Below, piece by piece: positions 7,519 to 16,059 of a stretch of 42,751 nt of DNA. The notes beneath the pieces were generated by a model. That model had not been told where the DNA came from, ran no database searches, and saw only the letters and a program-made list of their open reading frames with translations. The position numbers were made by a program, and so were the translations under genes. This DNA is from an uncultured Porphyromonadaceae bacterium. GTDB taxonomy: Bacteria; Bacteroidota; Bacteroidia; Bacteroidales; Coprobacteraceae. Every line of letters begins with the position of its first letter. Position 1 is the stretch's first letter. The DNA lies in contig URAV01000034.1 in the NCBI GenBank assembly GCA_900545915.1, positions 1-42,751 on the forward strand, in the 5' to 3' direction.

Positions 7519-8781
7519 ATGAACATAACCGATTTTGAAATAATGGCTCCGGTAGGCTCTTACGAATCACTGACCGCAGCGATTCAAGGAGGAGCTAACT
7601 CTGTTTATTTCGGCATAGAAGGACTGAACATGAGAGCCCGCTCATCTAATAATTTCACAATACACGATCTGCATGAAATCGCCCGTATTTGCAGAGAAAA
7701 CAACATGAAAAGTTATCTCACTGTCAATACGGTCATTTATGATGAAGATCTCACACTAATGCGAAGTATTATCGATGCAGCCAAAGAAGCCGAAATATCG
7801 GCGATCATCGCAAGCGATGTAGCTGCAATGACATACGCCCGAAGCATTGGAGTTGAAGTACATCTTTCGACTCAGCTCAATATTTCTAATGCCGAAGCTC
7901 TGAAATTCTATGCTCAATTCGCAGATGTAGTCGTACTTGCTCGAGAGTTGAACATGAATCAAGTATCTCATATATATCAACGCATTTGCGACGAGCAAAT
8001 CAAAGGTCCGGGAGGAAAACTTATCCGCATCGAAATGTTCGCACACGGAGCTCTTTGTATGGCCGTATCGGGAAAATGTTATTTGAGTCTGCACGAAATG
8101 AATGCCTCTGCCAATCGAGGAGCATGTATGCAAATATGCCGAAGGGGATATACGGTAAAAGATAAAGACAGTGAGGTAGAACTGGATATTGACAATCAAT
8201 ATATCATGTCCCCGAAAGATCTGAAAACGATCCATTTTCTAAACAAAATGATCGATTCCGGTGTTAGAGTTTTTAAGATAGAAGGACGTGCTCGGGGAGC
8301 AGAATATGTACGCACTGTAACCGAATGCTACAGGGAAGCGATCGAGGCCTGCTTATCCGGTAGTTTCACCGACGAAAAAATCGAGAACTGGAACAATCGT
8401 CTGTCCACCGTCTTCAATAGAGGTTTTTGGAACGGCTACTATTTAGGACAACGGCTCGGAGAATGGAGTAAAAACTATGGTTCTGAAGCCACCAAAGTCA
8501 AGGTATATCTGGGAAAAGGCATTAAATACTTTTCTAAACTGGGTGTAGCCGAATTTCAAATGGAAACCTCATCTCTGAGTGTAGGAGAAGAAATTCTGAT
8601 TACAGGACCTACAACCGGAGCTATAACGGCAAAAGTCGAAGAGATAAGGGTAAATCTTAAACCCGTCAATAAAACAGTAAAAGGAGAACGGTTTTCTATA
8701 CAGTTAAACGAAAAGATAAGACCTTCCGACAAACTTTTTAAGTGGGTGGACTCGGCAGAATTAAAAAACCGGAAATCCTGA
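7519..8781 (+). CDS. Peptidase U32 family protein (TrhP-like tRNA hydroxylase)
   Basis: A 420-aa cytosolic protein. The TIM-barrel-like N-terminal part carries VHLSTQLN (about 115-121) and ADVVVLARELN (about 136-145). Four cysteines, Cys180, Cys187, Cys203 and Cys207, fall in the block HGALCMAVSGKC and GACMQIC, the arrangement of the [4Fe-4S]-binding U32 proteins. Members of this size, such as B. subtilis and E. coli TrhP, take part in prephenate-dependent 5-hydroxylation of U34 in tRNA; relatives RlhA and UbiU/V hydroxylate rRNA or ubiquinone precursors. Despite the family name, protease activity is not expected. It lies 13 bases after mutS and 50 before the SDR gene. Confidence 0.85.
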   Translation: MNITDFEIMAPVGSYESLTAAIQGGANSVYFGIEGLNMRARSSNNFTIHDLHEIARICRENNMKSYLTVNTVIYDEDLTLMRSIIDAAKEAEISAIIASDVAAMTYARSIGVEVHLSTQLNISNAEALKFYAQFADVVVLARELNMNQVSHIYQRICDEQIKGPGGKLIRIEMFAHGALCMAVSGKCYLSLHEMNASANRGACMQICRRGYTVKDKDSEVELDIDNQYIMSPKDLKTIHFLNKMIDSGVRVFKIEGRARGAEYVRTVTECYREAIEACLSGSFTDEKIENWNNRLSTVFNRGFWNGYYLGQRLGEWSKNYGSEATKVKVYLGKGIKYFSKLGVAEFQMETSSLSVGEEILITGPTTGAITAKVEEIRVNLKPVNKTVKGERFSIQLNEKIRPSDKLFKWVDSAELKNRKS

Positions 8782-8792
8782 TGAATGAAAAA

Positions 8793-8828
8793 CTTATATC
8801 ATTCCGGGGATTTCCCAAATGATATAAG
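8793..8828 (+). promoter_or_regulatory. Strong hairpin just before the SDR start codon
   Basis: CTTATATCATT (8793-8803) and AATGATATAAG (8818-8828) form a perfect 11-bp stem. The 14-base loop contains a further GGG-ATTT-CCC pairing. The stem ends three bases before the ATG at 8832, so it could limit ribosome access. No T tract follows on the plus strand, so it is not an ordinary plus-strand terminator. A run of five T follows on the minus strand, but no minus-strand gene ends here. Confidence 0.5.
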
Positions 8829-8831
8829 CGT

Positions 8832-9725
8832 ATGAAAACAATAATAGCCGGAGCATCCGGATTCATAGGACAACACCTTTGCTCTATGTTAAAAAGCATC
8901 GGTGATGAAATCATAACCCTTTCTCGAGAAGATTTCATTACAGGTAAATTCGATCTTCTCGTTCATAAACTCAATGGTGCAGACCGTATATTCAATTTGG
9001 CGGGAGTTTCGCTAAATCGCCGTTGGACACGTGAATATAAAAAAGAGATTTTCAATAGTCGCATACAGACAACAGCAAAACTCGTTGCTGCAATTAACGA
9101 ACAGCCAGTTCCTCCGTCCCTATTCGTATCCACGTCTGCTATCGGCTATTACCCGTCAGATGGTGCTTATATTGAAAATGCAGAAGTTTACACTCCTACG
9201 TTCTTAGGTTACATTTGCCGCAAATGGGAAAAAGAAGCAGAACGAGTAACCTCTCAAACTCGTCTGGTCATTACCCGTTTAGCTCCGGTATTATCAACCG
9301 ACGGAGGTATATTCCCGCCTTTAGCATCTTTGTTCCGCTATGGATTAGGAGGAAAAATAGGATCAGGTAAACAAGCTTTTCCATGGATAATGTTAACCGA
9401 TCTGTTACGCATCTACAGGTTCATCATCGAACAAACCGAACTGAGAGGAGTTCTAAACTGTTCAGCTCCGGATATTACAGACAATGCGCTATGGACAAAA
9501 TCACTCGGGCAAGAGCTCCATCGTCCGGTATTGTGGACAATTCCGCCATGTCTGCTCAGAGCGATATTAGGAGAAAGATCTGTGCTGCTTACTGAGGGAC
9601 AACATGCCATTCCTTACAAATTAGAAAAAAACGGTTTCACTTTCGAATATACCAATATATGTGACGCATTAGACCGCCTTTGTGAAAAAAAGTCCGATAT
9701 AACCTCCCACGTCCTGGAATATTAA
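8832..9725 (+). CDS. TIGR01777-family NAD-dependent epimerase/dehydratase-like protein (YfcH-like)
   Basis: A 297-aa cytosolic protein of the extended short-chain dehydrogenase fold. The dinucleotide-binding motif GASGFIGQHL is at residues 7-16. The TIGR01777 hallmarks are IFNLAGVSLNRRW, SASIGYY-like STSAIGYYPSDG, and a C-terminal domain with FPWIMLTDLLRIYRFIIE and LNCSAPD. The substrate of this family is not known. It is probably transcribed with mutS and the U32 gene, with a hairpin in the 50-base gap. Its stop codon at 9723-9725 touches a short repeat element that separates it from the converging TonB receptor. Confidence 0.88.
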   Translation: MKTIIAGASGFIGQHLCSMLKSIGDEIITLSREDFITGKFDLLVHKLNGADRIFNLAGVSLNRRWTREYKKEIFNSRIQTTAKLVAAINEQPVPPSLFVSTSAIGYYPSDGAYIENAEVYTPTFLGYICRKWEKEAERVTSQTRLVITRLAPVLSTDGGIFPPLASLFRYGLGGKIGSGKQAFPWIMLTDLLRIYRFIIEQTELRGVLNCSAPDITDNALWTKSLGQELHRPVLWTIPPCLLRAILGERSVLLTEGQHAIPYKLEKNGFTFEYTNICDALDRLCEKKSDITSHVLEY

Positions 9726-9786
9726 AAAACTGTTTAAACTTTATCCGAGTCGATACTCTATCAGGAAATTTATACAGCCTCTAAAA
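9724..9786. repeat. Shortened copy of the inverted-repeat family between converging genes
   Basis: The left part ACTGTTTAAACTTTATCCGA resembles the left end and first inner bases of the full element (GCTGTCTAAATTTTACTCGG). The right part GGAAATTTATACAGCCTCTA resembles its right end. About 115 central bases are missing. It spans from the stop of the SDR gene to the stop codon (TAG, 9783-9781) of the minus-strand receptor. Confidence 0.7.
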
Positions 9787-12174
9787 CTCGACTGTCAATC
9801 CCAACGTAGGTAATATCGTACCACTCTGCTGCCGGATATATTTCATTTTATAATGTTGATTTCCGTCAGGGTATATTTGCGGATCGACAACACCCGTACT
9901 TACCAACACGGGCTGATTGTCATATTTAAAATTTCCGATATTTTGCAAATCGATATAGATACCGAGCATTACCCCTTTAAAATAAAACGATTTATCAAGG
10001 CGGAAATCGATTTGAGAAAACGTTTTCAATCGTCCGGTATTATACAAACCATAATCATAATAAGGACGGGCGGTAGCATCCCATGCCGACACAATAGAAG
10101 AGAGATCTTCATCATACGGCGTAAAAGGAGCTCCTCCCATAACTCTGAGTTTTAACCCGATATCCCAATTCTTCGGTAATTTATAAGTGCCCGATAGAGT
10201 AAGCAAATGCCTGTTATCCCAAGCTGAAGGCAGGTATTTCCCTGTAGATGGTTGAATAAACTGACTGCGGAAATAAGTATATGAAGTTAACAAATTAAAT
10301 TTTCCGCTGCCAAACCAGCGAAACATAAACTCGACTCCATAAGCCCTTCCACGTGCAGTAGAAACAGCCGCCTCATTCCCGGAAACGCCATAATCTACAC
10401 CTTTACAAGCCAAAGGAATGCCATCTTGCAAAGAAAGCGGAGCATGACTATACTTTTTATAAAAACCCTCGATTGTAGCTTCAGCATTTTTCCCAAAATG
10501 ATATTCCACTCCGAGCGAAGTCTGATCTGAACGTTGATAAAGTAACCCATTCATTTTATTCACCAATATACCGAACTCTTTATAGCCCATTGTCGTATAA
10601 GCAGGAAGCTGATAATAGCGCCCGACCGTTCCGTTCAAATAAAAATTCGGGAAAAAATTATATGAAAGAGAGAGTCGGGGAGAGAACTGTTTTAGCGGAT
10701 TATTCATTTTAGAAGAATATGTATTCGCATCAAACCTGACACCGAGAGAAGCCGTAAAACGTTCATCCGGAGACTCATATCCGGCAGTTGCAAAAACACC
10801 CCATTTAAAAAGATTCAAATCTGTATCATAGAGAATCTCTTTCGCTTGCTCCGAAAAAATTTTCTGAAAAGTCCGGTTTGTGTAAGTCACATAATCTAAA
10901 TTCACACCGGCATTCACATTAAAATTTCCGAGTAATGAACGATTCTCGAAACGGAAATGATTCTCTATTTCATCCGAATTATAACGTAAGGTCAGATTTT
11001 CCTGAGAAGACTCGTCATTATTCAGATATTTCCGGTTATTGTTATTCATAAAACTCCGACTCAATACCAACGTTTGAGTATGCCGGCCGGCATAATGTTT
11101 ATACACAGCTCCGAGCGTGTATGTCTGTTGCTTAATTACCGGAAGATAATTCAATAAATATTGTTTAGACTCATCTTTAGGATCTGTATCGGTATTTAAT
11201 TTCATATTATCGATAGCCCCCAACCCTATCCACGTCAGCTCATGAGCTTGAGAAAAACGAGTCTTAATTTTAAACTGAGCATCCGTATAACGGGGAAGAA
11301 ACGGCATATCGAGCACTTTGAAAAGAAGTTGTAGATAAGACTGTCGTACAGACACCAGATAAGTTGTCCTTTTATTCTTGGTAATATAACCATTAGATGT
11401 CAAAGATACCTCAGATGCTCCGACCGTAGCTTTTACGGTACGTTTTTCCGTATTTCCGTCGAGCAATTTAAAATCCAATACCGAACTGAGCGCATTTCCC
11501 CGATTGGCAGGAAATGCTCCGGTATAAAAATTAACCTCCCTGATAAAATCGGCATCTATAATGCCGACAGGTCCTCCCGAAGCTCCTTGTGTACTAAAAT
11601 GATTTATATTCGGAATTTCCACTCCATCTAAATAAAATCGGTTTTCCGATGGACCTCCCCCTCGCACCAACAAATCATTTCGATATCCGTTCCCGACAGC
11701 AGAAGCTACTCCCGGAAACGAATTGACAACTTTAGAAATATCCCGATTAGCTCCCGGACTTTTCTCTATCTCCTGTAATCCGATCACCCGAGAAGAAATA
11801 GGACTTTCCAACGATCTTCTGAACGGAGAAGCAACCACCTCGATTTCTTTTAAATCGACCTGATTCTCTTCCAACTCTGCATCAATACGGTAATCATGAG
11901 ATGAAATCCTAAACTCCGGTGTCACATACGTCTTATACCCGACAATAGAAAACTGCAGTCGATACATTCCCGGAACAAGATTCTCAATCACATAATTTCC
12001 AAGACTGTCAGTCATTACCCCCTGCGTAGAATTCCATACAGATACCGACACAAAAGACAACGGTTCTCGGTTCTCCCGATCCACCACTCTCCCTTTTACC
12101 GCATAAGTTTGTTGTGCTTGTCCATCAAAAAAGAATAAACACATCAGAAGAAGAGAAATAAAGAACTTTTTCAT
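9781..12174 (-). CDS. TonB-dependent outer-membrane receptor with N-terminal carboxypeptidase-like regulatory domain
   Basis: A 797-aa outer-membrane receptor. The signal peptide is residues 1 to about 20 (hydrophobic, ending DGQAQ). A carboxypeptidase-regulatory-like beta-sandwich follows (about 24-105; VKGRVVDRENREPLSFVSV). The plug domain includes NDLLVRGGGPSENRFYLDGV, and a beta-barrel of about 560 residues ends in an aromatic terminal residue (LGLTVEF). It is not of SusC type, as it is shorter and lacks the SusC plug motif. No SusD partner is adjacent. The ligand is unknown. It is transcribed divergently from mnmD; a well-formed minus-strand promoter lies at 12219-12252. Confidence 0.9.
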   Translation of the reverse strand: MKKFFISLLLMCLFFFDGQAQQTYAVKGRVVDRENREPLSFVSVSVWNSTQGVMTDSLGNYVIENLVPGMYRLQFSIVGYKTYVTPEFRISSHDYRIDAELEENQVDLKEIEVVASPFRRSLESPISSRVIGLQEIEKSPGANRDISKVVNSFPGVASAVGNGYRNDLLVRGGGPSENRFYLDGVEIPNINHFSTQGASGGPVGIIDADFIREVNFYTGAFPANRGNALSSVLDFKLLDGNTEKRTVKATVGASEVSLTSNGYITKNKRTTYLVSVRQSYLQLLFKVLDMPFLPRYTDAQFKIKTRFSQAHELTWIGLGAIDNMKLNTDTDPKDESKQYLLNYLPVIKQQTYTLGAVYKHYAGRHTQTLVLSRSFMNNNNRKYLNNDESSQENLTLRYNSDEIENHFRFENRSLLGNFNVNAGVNLDYVTYTNRTFQKIFSEQAKEILYDTDLNLFKWGVFATAGYESPDERFTASLGVRFDANTYSSKMNNPLKQFSPRLSLSYNFFPNFYLNGTVGRYYQLPAYTTMGYKEFGILVNKMNGLLYQRSDQTSLGVEYHFGKNAEATIEGFYKKYSHAPLSLQDGIPLACKGVDYGVSGNEAAVSTARGRAYGVEFMFRWFGSGKFNLLTSYTYFRSQFIQPSTGKYLPSAWDNRHLLTLSGTYKLPKNWDIGLKLRVMGGAPFTPYDEDLSSIVSAWDATARPYYDYGLYNTGRLKTFSQIDFRLDKSFYFKGVMLGIYIDLQNIGNFKYDNQPVLVSTGVVDPQIYPDGNQHYKMKYIRQQSGTILPTLGLTVEF

Positions 12175-12189
12175 AACATCCGGTTTTTA

Positions 12190-12197
12190 TACCTTTG
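12190..12197 (+). promoter_or_regulatory. -7 box for mnmD
   Basis: TACCTTTG matches TAnnTTTG and lies 58 bases before the mnmD ATG. Confidence 0.5.
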
Positions 12198-12218
12198 TGT
12201 AAAATAACGAAATGCGGA

Positions 12219-12252
12219 CAAATTTAGTTCTATTTTTCATAAAGCTCCAAAA
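12219..12252 (-). promoter_or_regulatory. Promoter for the TonB-dependent receptor
   Basis: On the minus strand a TTTTG -33 box (12252-12248) is followed after 21 bases by TAAATTTG (12226-12219). This is a full match to the Bacteroidetes promoter form and lies 44 bases before the start codon at 12174. It overlaps the leader of the divergent mnmD gene. Confidence 0.6.
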
Positions 12253-12255
12253 TAT

Positions 12256-12924
12256 ATGAGACAACCTCGAATCGAAATAACGGCAGATGGATCGGCGACT
12301 CTATATCTTCCCGAAATAGATGAGCACTATCATTCCGTTAAAGGTGCATTGACCGAATCGCTGCATATATTCATACAAACAGGATTCCACTACTCAAAAG
12401 CCGATCCTTTAACAATTTTCGAAGTCGGGTTCGGAACAGGTCTAAACGCTTTTCTCACATTACTCGAGTGTGAAAAGTTTCAAAGAAAAACCGTTTATCA
12501 CACAATAGAACTCTATCCTCTGACAGCAGAACAGGCAAACAGCCTGAAATATCAAGATACGATCGCTCCGGAACAGGCAACCTTTTTCGAAACAATACAT
12601 CTGACAGAATGGAATAAACCGATCGAAATAACACCGAATTTTACTCTACACAAAATAAAAGGAGATCTGAAACAAATAATTTTACCCGACAAATCTTTCG
12701 ATTTGATATATTACGATGCCTTCGCTCCGGAAAAACAACCACAACTATGGGACGAAGAGATATTCGATAAAATAAGTCGATCGATGAAACCACAGGGAAT
12801 ACTCACAACTTATTGTGCAAAAGGCGAGGTAAGAAGACGTTTGCAGAGGGCTGGATTTATCGTAGAAAGATTGCAAGGTCCTCCGGGAGGAAAACGGGAA
12901 ATATTGAGAGCCGTAAAACCATAA
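12256..12924 (+). CDS. mnmD: tRNA U34 methyltransferase MnmD (stand-alone MnmC methyltransferase domain)
   Basis: A 222-aa SAM-dependent methyltransferase of the DUF752/MnmC(m) type. It converts nm5(s2)U34 to mnm5(s2)U34 in tRNA. The SAM-binding segment FEVGFGTGLNAFLTL lies near residues 54-68. YYDAFAPEKQPQLWDEEIF and the C-terminal GPPGGKREILRA are family marks. E. coli MnmC fuses this domain to an FAD oxidoreductase; that second domain is absent here, as in B. subtilis MnmD. It stands between divergent and co-directional genes with its own promoter. Confidence 0.9.
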   Translation: MRQPRIEITADGSATLYLPEIDEHYHSVKGALTESLHIFIQTGFHYSKADPLTIFEVGFGTGLNAFLTLLECEKFQRKTVYHTIELYPLTAEQANSLKYQDTIAPEQATFFETIHLTEWNKPIEITPNFTLHKIKGDLKQIILPDKSFDLIYYDAFAPEKQPQLWDEEIFDKISRSMKPQGILTTYCAKGEVRRRLQRAGFIVERLQGPPGGKREILRAVKP

Positions 12925-12990
12925 AATACAAATGATCGAAAAAATAAAGTTAATAAATAAGAAGTTAAGACGGCAACCATAAAGTTTTTT

Positions 12991-12998
12991 TATTTTTG
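12991..12998 (+). promoter_or_regulatory. -7 box for the TPR protein gene
   Basis: TATTTTTG matches TAnnTTTG, 41 bases before the ATG at 13040. Confidence 0.5.
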
Positions 12999-13039
12999 TT
13001 TGATAAAGCAAACACAATCTATACAAAACGAAAATCGAC

Positions 13040-16039
13040 ATGAAACGGAGTTTATTATATACTTTATTGTTCTGTTTGAGTTTATCCCTGTATTCCGTTC
13101 AGGGACAAGTGTCTTACCGAAGTGAAACACCCTACATCATTTTTGCGAAAGGGAAGAAAATGTTTCAGGTACACAATTATAACGGATGCATCGATTTATT
13201 GACCCGTTTCAAAACATTAAGTAAAGACACGAAGCTGAATCAGGAAGCCGACTATATGATTGCTGTATCGTCCTATGCCAACCGAAGTCCGCAAGCCTTA
13301 AAGCTTTTAGAAAAATTCATAGAACAATACGGATGGTCCTCCGGTATCCATAAAGCACGGATGCTGATCGGAAATCTGTACCTATTCGACCGGCAATATG
13401 AAAAGGCCAACCGACAATATGCCTTAGTAGATATGGAAAGATTATCTCCCGAAGATCAAGAAGAATATCTTTTCAGAGCCGGATTATCCCAATTAAAAAG
13501 CGGAAATACGGAAAAAGCAAAGCCTTATTTTTCCGCACTTAGTTCGGTAGGGAAAAAATATCGTGAAGCATCGATATATTACAATGCTTATATCCATTAC
13601 ACCGGCAAACAGTATAATGAAGCAAAAAACGGTTTCTCACAAGTAAAAAACAATCCCGAGTTCGGTGCTAATGCAAAATATTATTTAGCACAAATAGCTC
13701 TTAACGACCAACAATACGGCCAAGTTATACAAGAAGGACTACAACTATTATCTGAATATCCCGACCATGAATTCAACTCCGAGATAAACCGTATTGTCGG
13801 TGAAAGTTACTATAACGAAGGAGATAACAATAAAGCCATCGAATATCTGAACCGCTATGTAGCAAATACAAAAAATCCGCTACGCGAAAGTTTATATTTA
13901 TTAGGTATCGCATATTTCAAATCGGGCAATTACCCGTCTGCCATCGAATATCTGAAACAGACAACGACAGGTAATGACGCTTTAATGCAAAACGCATATC
14001 TTTATTTAGGACAAAGTTATCTTAAAACCGGAGATAAAACGAATGCCCGACTTGCTTTCGACATAGCTTCGCAATATGATTTTGACCGTCAAGTACAAGA
14101 AACGGCATTATACAACTATGCTTTAAATATTCACGAAAGCACAGTATCGCCTTTCGGAGAATCGGTAACCGTTTTCGAGAAATTCCTGAATCTATTTCCT
14201 TCCTCGAGATATGCAGATGCAATTAATGATTATCTGGTCGATGTCTATATGACATCCCGAAATTATACTGCGGCATTGAACTCTATCAACAAAATCAAAA
14301 AGCCCACCGATAAAATTATGAAGGCAAAACAACGCATTCTTTTCCGGCTTGGTACTGAAAGTTTCACTAACAATAATCTTTCCGAAGCCCGAAAATATTT
14401 TTCGAGTGCGATTCAATTGGGCAATTATGATGCAAACGCCCGCTCACAAGCATATTTATGGAAAGGAGAATGCGACTACCGCGAAGGGAAATTCGCAGAT
14501 GCGGCAACTAATTACCGCCAATACCTTTCTTCAAACAAAAATATCGACCCTTTAGCTCGCTATAATCTCGGATACGCCTACTTCAAACAGCATGACTTTG
14601 TTTCCGCTCGAAACAGCTTCCAACAATATGTCAATTCCTCAAAAGAAAGATCGGCAACAAACATGATAGCCGATGCATGGAATAGAATCGGAGATTGTTT
14701 CTACTCTGCAAGACAATTTGCACAGGCAGAAGAAAGTTACGCCAAAGCAAAAGAAATCGCTCCGACAACCGGAGATTATGCGCTTTACCAGAAAGGAATA
14801 ATGGCGGGACTTCAAAAAAAATACGATGAAAAAATATCTATACTCCAGAATCTTTTACAGGATTATCCGCACTCAGAATATGTCGATGATGCCTTATTGG
14901 AACAAGGACTTACCTATACGGCGATACAACAAAACGATCGGGCTGTATCGGTTTTTGAAAAACTGATACGGGAATTTCCCCAAACGATACCCGCCCGCAA
15001 AGCCGGCATACAATTAGGTATCGCATATTTCAATAGCAACCAACCGGAAAAATCGATTGCCGCTTATAAACAAGTCATAGGGAATTATCCCGGAAGCGAT
15101 GAAGCCAAAGTTGCCATCGATGATTTGAAAGCGGTCTATCTCGATCAAAACGATATCGCAGCTTACGCATCTTATTTAGAATCTCTCGGAGGGACTGTCA
15201 AATACGAAGTCTCCGAACTGGATTCTTTGGCATTTTTAGCTGCAGAAAGGGCTTTTTTAAAAGCCCCTACAAACTCTTCGGCAGACGGACTGATAAAATA
15301 TATTCAGACTTATCCCGAAGGGGCATTTTTAATTCCGGCACACTATTATTTAGGAAGTTTCTATTATGATCGGAAAAAATATGACGAAGCCGAAACAGAA
15401 CTTCAAAAAGTATTGCAACAGCCGGATTCTCCGTTAGCAGAAGAAACATTGGTAAAACTGTCCGACATACAAGTAATCCGAAAAGAATATCCGACCGCCC
15501 TGAACACGTATAAAGTACTCGAAATAAAAGCGACAGGAAAAGAGAACCGTCTCACGGCAAGACTCGGTATATTGCGAATGGCAAAAGAACTGAAACAAAA
15601 CGAAGAAATAATCGCCATAGCCAATAAACTTTTAGAAGATCAGAACCTATCTCCGGAATGGATATCCGAAGCCCGGCATGAAAAGGCCAACGCTCTTGTT
15701 TCGACAGGAAACATCGATAAAGCGGCAGAAGAATGGAAAATTCTTTCCCGAGATACCCGTACCTCCCAAGGAGCTGAAGCAGCCTACCGGTTAGCCCAAT
15801 ATTATTTTGACCAACAGAAAAGCGCCGATGCCGAAAAAGAGATAAACCTTTTCATCGAAGCAGGAACTTCCCATCAATACTGGCTTGCTCGGGCATTTAT
15901 TCTATTAGCGGATATAAATATTGCCAAAAAAGAAAATTTCCAAGCAAAACAATATCTTCTGAGTCTTCAAAATAATTACAACGCTCAAGACGATATTCAA
16001 AACATGATAGAAAACCGATTGAAACAAATAGGTAAATAA
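13040..16039 (+). CDS. Large exported tetratricopeptide-repeat protein
   Basis: A 999-aa protein with an N-terminal signal peptide (residues 1 to about 22, ending SVQGQ). The rest is almost entirely TPR-like helical repeats, for example YLLGIAYFKSGNYPSAIEYL, YNLGYAYFKQHDFVSARNSF and AEESYAKAKEIAP. There is no lipobox. It is presumably periplasmic or attached to the outer membrane as a scaffold. The gene for a beta-barrel protein begins 20 bases after its stop, so the two are probably translated from one message and may form a complex. Large TPR proteins next to an outer-membrane barrel occur in other Bacteroidetes; the function is not known to me. Confidence 0.85.
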   Translation: MKRSLLYTLLFCLSLSLYSVQGQVSYRSETPYIIFAKGKKMFQVHNYNGCIDLLTRFKTLSKDTKLNQEADYMIAVSSYANRSPQALKLLEKFIEQYGWSSGIHKARMLIGNLYLFDRQYEKANRQYALVDMERLSPEDQEEYLFRAGLSQLKSGNTEKAKPYFSALSSVGKKYREASIYYNAYIHYTGKQYNEAKNGFSQVKNNPEFGANAKYYLAQIALNDQQYGQVIQEGLQLLSEYPDHEFNSEINRIVGESYYNEGDNNKAIEYLNRYVANTKNPLRESLYLLGIAYFKSGNYPSAIEYLKQTTTGNDALMQNAYLYLGQSYLKTGDKTNARLAFDIASQYDFDRQVQETALYNYALNIHESTVSPFGESVTVFEKFLNLFPSSRYADAINDYLVDVYMTSRNYTAALNSINKIKKPTDKIMKAKQRILFRLGTESFTNNNLSEARKYFSSAIQLGNYDANARSQAYLWKGECDYREGKFADAATNYRQYLSSNKNIDPLARYNLGYAYFKQHDFVSARNSFQQYVNSSKERSATNMIADAWNRIGDCFYSARQFAQAEESYAKAKEIAPTTGDYALYQKGIMAGLQKKYDEKISILQNLLQDYPHSEYVDDALLEQGLTYTAIQQNDRAVSVFEKLIREFPQTIPARKAGIQLGIAYFNSNQPEKSIAAYKQVIGNYPGSDEAKVAIDDLKAVYLDQNDIAAYASYLESLGGTVKYEVSELDSLAFLAAERAFLKAPTNSSADGLIKYIQTYPEGAFLIPAHYYLGSFYYDRKKYDEAETELQKVLQQPDSPLAEETLVKLSDIQVIRKEYPTALNTYKVLEIKATGKENRLTARLGILRMAKELKQNEEIIAIANKLLEDQNLSPEWISEARHEKANALVSTGNIDKAAEEWKILSRDTRTSQGAEAAYRLAQYYFDQQKSADAEKEINLFIEAGTSHQYWLARAFILLADINIAKKENFQAKQYLLSLQNNYNAQDDIQNMIENRLKQIGK

Positions 16040-16059
16040 CTTCGTAAAACAGAAAGCCT

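Noticed and set aside
6939..7526. 195-aa reading frame on the minus strand within mutS
   Set aside because: Lies entirely opposite conserved MutS ATPase sequence, with no recognisable motifs; a shadow frame.
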